27,123 nt of DNA, taken from contig PATG01000066.1 of assembly GCA_002713555.1 (NCBI GenBank), positions 14,148 through 41,270 of the forward strand. The letters are read 5' to 3'. Position numbers and translations under genes: made by a program. Origin of the DNA: Planctomycetaceae bacterium. Lineage in GTDB: Bacteria; Planctomycetota; Planctomycetia; Pirellulales; Lacipirellulaceae. This document shows positions 22,129 through 27,123 of this stretch, piece by piece. Position 1 is the first letter of the stretch; each line of letters begins with the position of its first letter. The notes under the pieces are model-generated. The model was not told where the DNA came from. It did no database searches and saw only the letters and a list, made by a program, of their open reading frames with translations.

Positions 22129-24075
22129 TTACGGAAGATCGAATGGCCAGATCAAAGGAATAAACCAGAGTGCCAAAACGGTCAGTAGCAGAGCCAAAGG
22201 CCATCCTGCTCGCAAATAATCGCGAGGCTGATAGCCACCAGGACCCATCACCATTAGATTTGTTTGATATCCGATGGGTGTCACAAAACTCAAGCTTGCC
22301 GCCAGAGTTACTGCCACAATAAAGGGTCTTGGGTCATAATGACCCGCAACCGCTATGCTTACGGCAATGGGGATCATGGTTGCGGCTACTGCCACATTGG
22401 TGATGGTTTCGGTGAACATCTGCGAGATGATATACACTAGCGCCAGTAGTACAAATGGTTTCCAAATAGGACCAATTCCAGTAGCTGTGACAAGGTCGAC
22501 AAGCGATACAGCCAGCCAATGAGCGGCACCACTGCGATGCAGTGCTTCGCCTATGCCTAGAGCAGCTCCAATGGTCAACAGAACTTGAAGATCAATGGAA
22601 GATCTGGCCTCGGCTGTCGTGAGGCAGCGTGTTGCAATCATGATTAAAACGATGCTGATTGCAGCGATGGCATGGATTTCTTTAGAGGTGATATTTCCCC
22701 ACTCAAAGAGGCCAGGAAATAAGCTGGAAATAGTAAGCCAAAGAATTAAACCAGTAAATAAGATTCCTGCCAGGAGGGCCCGATCGTGGCGACGGGCCGT
22801 GGTCATCCCGACTCGACTGACCAGATAAAAATGGCGACTATTGCGTTGGACCTCTACAAATTCATTGCGTGTCTGCAGCAGGAGGGTGTCACCGGCTTCT
22901 AAGCGGATATTGCCAACTTTATTGGTTAAACGTTCTCCATTGCGATGCACGGCTACCACAGCAGCATTGTATCGTTTGCGGAATTCTGCTTCTCGTACGG
23001 TCAGGCCGATCAGGGGCGAGGTGCGTGAAAGTACGGCTTCGGTTAATTGACGTCGGGTACGCTCCGCTGGCTGTGTTTCGAATGTGGTGTCTGCAGCAGG
23101 GACCAGCCCGGGAATCCTTTCCAGGTCAGCGATGGTTGTAACAATCCCTGTAAATACCAGATGGTCTCCCTGCCGAATGCTGTCGGCTGGGCTGACAGGA
23201 GTGATTGTTTCTCCCTGCCGATCGATTTCGATGAGAAAGAGCCCCGGAAGATTCCGCAAACCTGCATCTTGGACGGTCTTGCCAATGAGGGGACAATTGG
23301 GCTGAACTTGCATATCCACCAGATAATCTCGACGTTGTTCACCCAACTGCTCAATTAATTCGGTACGATCGGGGAGTCTTTTGGGTGCAATCAAAAGCAT
23401 GTACCCCAAGCCGACAAGGGCGAGTGGAACACCAACAGTCGTAATTTCAAAAAAGGAAAGTTCGCCAATACGTGCCATGATTTCAGGCTCGTACCCACCT
23501 TTGTCCAGCATGGCATTGAGTTTGCCATTGATGACAAGTGTTGTACTCGTGCCAATGAGTGTGCAGATTCCACCAAGAATGGTCAAATAACTTAATGGAA
23601 TCAGAAGTCGAGAAGGAGAAATACTCCGCCGTCGGCACCAGTCGACTACAACCGGAGCCAGCATGGCGACTAAGGGGGTATTGAGGACAAATGCCGACGC
23701 GGGTACGACGGTAGCTGCTAAACGAATTAATGCGCTTTGTGCAGTTTCAGCACCACCCAGCAAACGATTCCCCAGCCAGTCCAAAGCCCCTGTGGCGCGC
23801 AATCCTGCTGAGGCAGCAAAAAGTGCACCAATCATAATGAGCGCTTTGTTCGAAAATCCTGCTAAAGCTTGTTGGGGCGTCAAGACACCTGTCAGGGATA
23901 CCAACACGAGCCCACTTAAGAAAAGCAAGTCGATTGGGATAGACCGACGTCGTAGCATTGCCAAGAAAATGCAGGCAGTAATCGCTAATGCGATTTTCCC
24001 TTCCGTAGTCAGCAGTGCTTGCTGAGCAAAAAACAGCGGAAAGAGATTCACGGAATTTATCAGAGTCGTCGTCAA
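22129..24075 (-). CDS. SLC13/DASS-type anion:sodium symporter with two TrkA-C domains
   Basis: This is a 648-residue inner-membrane transporter with about 10-12 helices split into two halves. The first half has the helix-hairpin and ASAFVLNTPLVAMLAP, then LTILGGICTLIGTSTTLVING, the family's substrate/sodium SNT-like loop. A cytoplasmic insert (about 220-390) with two RCK_C/TrkA-C modules follows; each has a SPLIG- or CPLIG-type opening and a GD turn. The second half repeats the pattern with MFTETITNVAVAATMIP and SFVTPIGYQTNLMVMG. Proteins of this shape are annotated as sulfate or dicarboxylate permeases; the substrate cannot be told. The start is TTG at 24075, with no clear SD, so the exact N-terminus is uncertain. 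Confidence 0.9.
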   Translation of the reverse strand: MTTTLINSVNLFPLFFAQQALLTTEGKIALAITACIFLAMLRRRSIPIDLLFLSGLVLVSLTGVLTPQQALAGFSNKALIMIGALFAASAGLRATGALDWLGNRLLGGAETAQSALIRLAATVVPASAFVLNTPLVAMLAPVVVDWCRRRSISPSRLLIPLSYLTILGGICTLIGTSTTLVINGKLNAMLDKGGYEPEIMARIGELSFFEITTVGVPLALVGLGYMLLIAPKRLPDRTELIEQLGEQRRDYLVDMQVQPNCPLIGKTVQDAGLRNLPGLFLIEIDRQGETITPVSPADSIRQGDHLVFTGIVTTIADLERIPGLVPAADTTFETQPAERTRRQLTEAVLSRTSPLIGLTVREAEFRKRYNAAVVAVHRNGERLTNKVGNIRLEAGDTLLLQTRNEFVEVQRNSRHFYLVSRVGMTTARRHDRALLAGILFTGLILWLTISSLFPGLFEWGNITSKEIHAIAAISIVLIMIATRCLTTAEARSSIDLQVLLTIGAALGIGEALHRSGAAHWLAVSLVDLVTATGIGPIWKPFVLLALVYIISQMFTETITNVAVAATMIPIAVSIAVAGHYDPRPFIVAVTLAASLSFVTPIGYQTNLMVMGPGGYQPRDYLRAGWPLALLLTVLALWFIPLIWPFDLP

Positions 24076-24584
24076 TATTCTGAAGTCTGAAAGGGGATGG
24101 GGTGATTCAACCGAAGGTGGGAATTTACTCTGCCAAGGGGTGTTCTGTCAGGACAGGTTTCCGAGATATCCAGGTTCGCCAAGGAGGCCGGATCCTGGTG
24201 AGCGAAAATGGAGTAGCTCAGAACCAGATTCTTGGAAAGCTCCTCAGGCCATGTCCTCCTTACGATAAACTGTGGGTAAGTTGTAACAAACTCCTAACTG
24301 GCAAAAACTTACGTGGCTTAGCAATTATGCCGAGAAATGGGGTTTTGCTGGTTGGAGGCACATCTTAGAAGGCCAATTCGAGGCCTTTTTTGACTTTCGA
24401 GGCCGTCCTTTACGCTTCCAGGCAATTTATTCTGGCAGGCACTGCTAAGTCAGCTTAAACTGATAGTACACGCTGATTTACATGAATTGACAGAACACTG
24501 ATAGGGCATTCCCATTGCGTCAGGGCTCGTCTTTCCGGAACAGGGGAGCTTTGAGTGCAGATGATTCTATTTTGGAGCGCTTCG
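24076..24584. other. Gap with a possible small RNA or leader ending in a terminator
   Basis: No clear protein gene is present. An open frame of 88 codons runs from GTG 24102 to TAG 24368 on the plus strand, preceded by AAAGGGGAT. The stop lies directly before a good intrinsic terminator (24369-24391). The protein looks atypical and carries no known motif, so the region is read as a small RNA or regulatory leader, or alternatively a short real gene. About 190 bases then separate it from the VWA gene; a TTGACA occurs at 24487-24492. Confidence 0.4.
24369..24391 (+). terminator. Intrinsic terminator in front of the VWA gene
   Basis: AAGGCC (24369-24374) pairs with GGCCTT (24382-24387) over a 7-base loop and is followed by a run of six T on the plus strand. 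It marks the end of a plus-strand transcript that must begin after about 24076, or an attenuator in the leader of the next gene. Confidence 0.75.
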
Positions 24585-27123
24585 ATGCGTAACTATCTAT
24601 TGCTGGCCACTGCATGGTGCGGGGTGGCTTTACTCGGGTTTTCTACAATTACAACTCAGGCGCTTGCCGAAGATTCTGCGCGGGTGGTGACCTATCAAAA
24701 CCAACAGCAGACCTATTATGCGCTTAGTCTTGTGCCCCAAGGAGAAGTCCAACAAAACAAATCCGCTTCGATTGTTGTCTTGTTTGATACCTCGGCCAGT
24801 CAGCAAGGCGTTTACCGTGAATCGGCGTTGGCAGCTCTGGACGCGTTGTTTGCCAACCTTCGCGAGCAGGACCGTGTCGAATTATTAGCAGTCGATCTCG
24901 GTGTTCAACCCATGACGGACGGGCAAGGTGCACCACGGAGCGAAGGACTTGAAGATGCGGTAAAGCAATTGAGAAGGCAAGTGCCGCTCGGTTCGACCGA
25001 TATGGTCGCTGCTCTCAAGACGGCAGTTCAGCATCTGAATGACTCTGAAACTCCAGGTGGTTCGACAACGCAGCAGCGGTCGATCGTGTATATTGGAGAC
25101 GGTATTAGTATTGCGAATCTGCTCGATTCATCGACCCTGGAAGAAGTACTCGGTGATCTCCGTGATTCACGCACGAATGTTACGAGCTTTGCGATTGGTC
25201 CCAAGGTAGATGCCCAACTTCTGGCCGTGCTGGCAAATCATACGGGTGGCAATCTTTATGTACAGCCCGAAATGGTTTGGAGTGATGTCGAAGGAGGCAT
25301 TAGCGATCAGCGAGCCCAGGAAGAAAATCTGCGCAACGCACAAATTGCTGGCAAGCAGCTGGCTGATTGGACATCGGCCGCCGTGTATTGGCCAAAGAGT
25401 GTTGATTATGCCACGAATCTGGGACAAACGTATCCGGCCGTAATGCCTCCCTTGCGATCGGACCGTGATACGATTTTAGTAGGATCAAAAAGTGGTTCCT
25501 TACCAGAATCAGTACATCTAAGTCTGGAGGCAGAAGGCCCCCAGGGGCGTGTTTCGTTTCGTTGGGAAGCACAGCCTGAGCCTTCGCAGGAAGACCATGC
25601 ATTCTTGTCAGCAATTATCGATGTCGCCAAAACGGACGAGGGCATTTCTTTGCCTACTGTGGGTTCTGCGGGTTTGGCTGAGGCCGCTCGGCTGGTCGGA
25701 GCACAAATGGATCAGCTTACCCAGTTGGCCCAACGGGCTATTTCAGTGGGAGATCATCAAGCTGCCCAGCGCATAGCCCAGGCCGTCCTGCGATCCGATC
25801 CAGGGAACACCCAGGCGCGTACGGTCCAGCATGTGGTTGCACAAGCCGATCTGTCGTCCGATGACCCGTTTGGAGATTTGAGCGATCCTGTTGAGCCAGC
25901 CGAGGAGAAGAAACCGGCCACGAAGGTGCCGGCAGCTGAGGTGTTAGCTCCAGCTGATGGAGTTCTGGTACTCCAGGGAAAGGCTCCCAAGGACGACAAC
26001 AGTCTATTGGCGGAGGTTGCCCGGGATGGGGTTTTTCTGGATCAGGTTGAACAAGAACGACGTGTCTTTGAAGAAATGCTCATGAAGGAGGTCCAGAATA
26101 CGGTTTTGGATGCTCGCGAGAGAATGACCAGTGATCCACAGCAAGTCATTCAAGATTTAAAATTATCCCTGGAGGGCGTTAGCCGGGCCAGTGATTTATC
26201 GGCTGCCAGACGGGCCCAGTTATTGGACAAATTGCAAAATACTTTGAAGGAAGCACGCCATCGAGCCGTGTTGAAAGATGAATTGGATCGACAGCGTGAA
26301 GAGGAGATGGCATCCAGCCAGGCGCGAAAATTACTCAATGAGCGTCTGCATCGAAGTATCGAGCGAAAAAAGCAGTTGATGGCCAGATTTAACGCGCTCA
26401 TTGACGAAAAGCGTTACCTGGATGCCGAGGAAGTGGCACAAATTACAGAAGAGGTTGATTCCCAGGGAGTCACACCCCGGGTAGCCACAATTTGGAGTCG
26501 GCATAAACGGGCGCATTACTTGCAGCAGGTCGCACGTACCGCTCGGCATGCAGCCTTCTTTGACACCATGTACCAGGTTGAGTTGGCACATATACCATTT
26601 CCAGATGTCCCACCAATCATCTATCCGGATGCGGATGAATGGGAAGATCTCACGAATCGGCGCAAAAAATACGCATCGGTTGATTTGAGTGCAAGTAGCA
26701 AGTCGGAGGAGAGAATTCAGAGTATCCTTCGCGAACCCTTAAAGGCACCCTTACAACATGACGAAGAGCCACTCAATGAGATTATTGATCAATTGAAAGA
26801 AGAATACGACATTCCAATTGTTATTGATGAAGCAGCATTGGATCAATTGGCAATCAGCCCTGAGACGGAAGTTACCGTCAACCTGAGCAATATTTCTCTG
26901 CGTTCAGCACTCAATTTGATGCTCAAAAAACCTGGGTTAGAAGACCTGACTTACGTTCTGGATCAAGAAGTCCTGCAGATCACAACTTCAGAAAAAGCAA
27001 ATGAAACCTTGAAGGTAAAGGTGTATCCGGTTGCCGACCTGGTGCTGCCCATTATTAACATGGGCGGCATGGGCGGCATGGGCGGCGGCATGGGCGGCGG
27101 CATGGGCGGCGGCATGGGCGGCA
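24585..27123 (+). CDS. Secreted VWA-domain protein with STN domain and Gly/Met repeat (3' partial)
   Basis: A frame of 846 codons is open from ATG 24585 to the window end without a stop. The product begins with a signal peptide (core YLLLATAWCGVALLGF, cleavage near ALA-ED). A von Willebrand A domain follows at about 60-230 with MIDAS DTSAS (68-72), a GSTD loop and YIGDG. A Pro- and Ala-rich linker and a long charged helical region (about 480-690) come next. Then a short secretin/TonB-type N-domain lies at about 712-820 (IVIDEAALDQLAIS, VTVNLSNISLRSALNLML). From residue 826 it is a Gly/Met repeat cut by the window edge. GGAG lies 7 bases before the ATG; in-frame starts at 24555 (GTG) and 24561 are possible. 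Location is periplasm or outer membrane; function unknown. Confidence 0.88.
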   Translation, partial: MRNYLLLATAWCGVALLGFSTITTQALAEDSARVVTYQNQQQTYYALSLVPQGEVQQNKSASIVVLFDTSASQQGVYRESALAALDALFANLREQDRVELLAVDLGVQPMTDGQGAPRSEGLEDAVKQLRRQVPLGSTDMVAALKTAVQHLNDSETPGGSTTQQRSIVYIGDGISIANLLDSSTLEEVLGDLRDSRTNVTSFAIGPKVDAQLLAVLANHTGGNLYVQPEMVWSDVEGGISDQRAQEENLRNAQIAGKQLADWTSAAVYWPKSVDYATNLGQTYPAVMPPLRSDRDTILVGSKSGSLPESVHLSLEAEGPQGRVSFRWEAQPEPSQEDHAFLSAIIDVAKTDEGISLPTVGSAGLAEAARLVGAQMDQLTQLAQRAISVGDHQAAQRIAQAVLRSDPGNTQARTVQHVVAQADLSSDDPFGDLSDPVEPAEEKKPATKVPAAEVLAPADGVLVLQGKAPKDDNSLLAEVARDGVFLDQVEQERRVFEEMLMKEVQNTVLDARERMTSDPQQVIQDLKLSLEGVSRASDLSAARRAQLLDKLQNTLKEARHRAVLKDELDRQREEEMASSQARKLLNERLHRSIERKKQLMARFNALIDEKRYLDAEEVAQITEEVDSQGVTPRVATIWSRHKRAHYLQQVARTARHAAFFDTMYQVELAHIPFPDVPPIIYPDADEWEDLTNRRKKYASVDLSASSKSEERIQSILREPLKAPLQHDEEPLNEIIDQLKEEYDIPIVIDEAALDQLAISPETEVTVNLSNISLRSALNLMLKKPGLEDLTYVLDQEVLQITTSEKANETLKVKVYPVADLVLPIINMGGMGGMGGGMGGGMGGGMGG
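27060..27123 (+). repeat. GGC/ATG tandem repeat encoding Gly-Met runs, cut by the window end
   Basis: From 27060 ATGGGCGGC units give way to 12-base units ATGGGCGGCGGC repeated in tandem up to the last base. They encode M-G-G and M-G-G-G runs in frame with the VWA gene. The repeat continues past the window. Confidence 0.9.

Noticed and set aside
1..27123. CRISPR arrays, insertion sequences and rRNA genes
   Set aside because: No regularly spaced repeats, transposase-like frames or rRNA signatures were found.

Overview
The window looks like bacterial chromosome from a planctomycete, most likely a Pirellulales-type lineage. This is inferred from protein content and style, not from a search. Pointers are a DUF1207 outer-membrane barrel, a von Willebrand A protein joined to a short secretin/TonB-type N-domain and a Gly/Met repeat, many secreted or lipid-anchored proteins, a stand-alone GGQ release-factor-like protein, and roughly even base composition. 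No insertion sequence, phage gene, CRISPR array or rRNA was seen.

Layout. (1) 84-2349: parA and parB (overlapping, + strand), then tRNA-Pro(UGG) and tRNA-Asn(GUU), each followed by a hairpin. (2) 2350-3255: a gene-poor scar holding the C-terminal fragment of a SIR2-like protein and an orphan one-helix mini-protein. (3) 3256-5808, minus strand: an RsbW-like kinase, an RsbV-like STAS protein and three small membrane-anchored proteins of unknown role. (4) 6249-12861: a DevBCA-type ABC exporter operon (lipoprotein adaptor, two permeases, and an ATPase fused to a cyclic-nucleotide-binding domain), met tail to tail by a cysteine-rich TolC-like lipoprotein. (5) 13122-16509, minus strand: MOSC protein, HAD phosphatase, GGQ release-factor-like protein, flavin-reductase-fold protein and MTH1187-type thiamine-binding protein. 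(6) 16817-19744, + strand: DUF1207 protein, a PmtA-like methyltransferase and tsaD; the last two overlap by 4 bases. (7) 19903-24075, minus strand: a thioredoxin-like secreted protein with its own terminator, an HtrA protease and an SLC13-type transporter with two TrkA-C domains. (8) 24076-24584: an unusual leader or small-RNA-like stretch ending in a good intrinsic terminator. (9) 24585 to the window end: a long VWA/STN protein that runs off the window inside a 12-base tandem repeat.

How the genes fit together. The most coherent system is region 4: adaptor, two different permease halves and ATPase form the inner-membrane part of a tripartite exporter, and the neighbouring TolC-like lipoprotein is the natural candidate for the outer-membrane part. 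The ATPase carries an intact-looking cyclic-nucleotide phosphate-binding cassette, which suggests export gated by a nucleotide second messenger. RsbV/RsbW suggest a partner-switching module whose sigma factor is not in the window. Most other genes are housekeeping (chromosome partition, tRNA t6A modification, envelope protein quality control).
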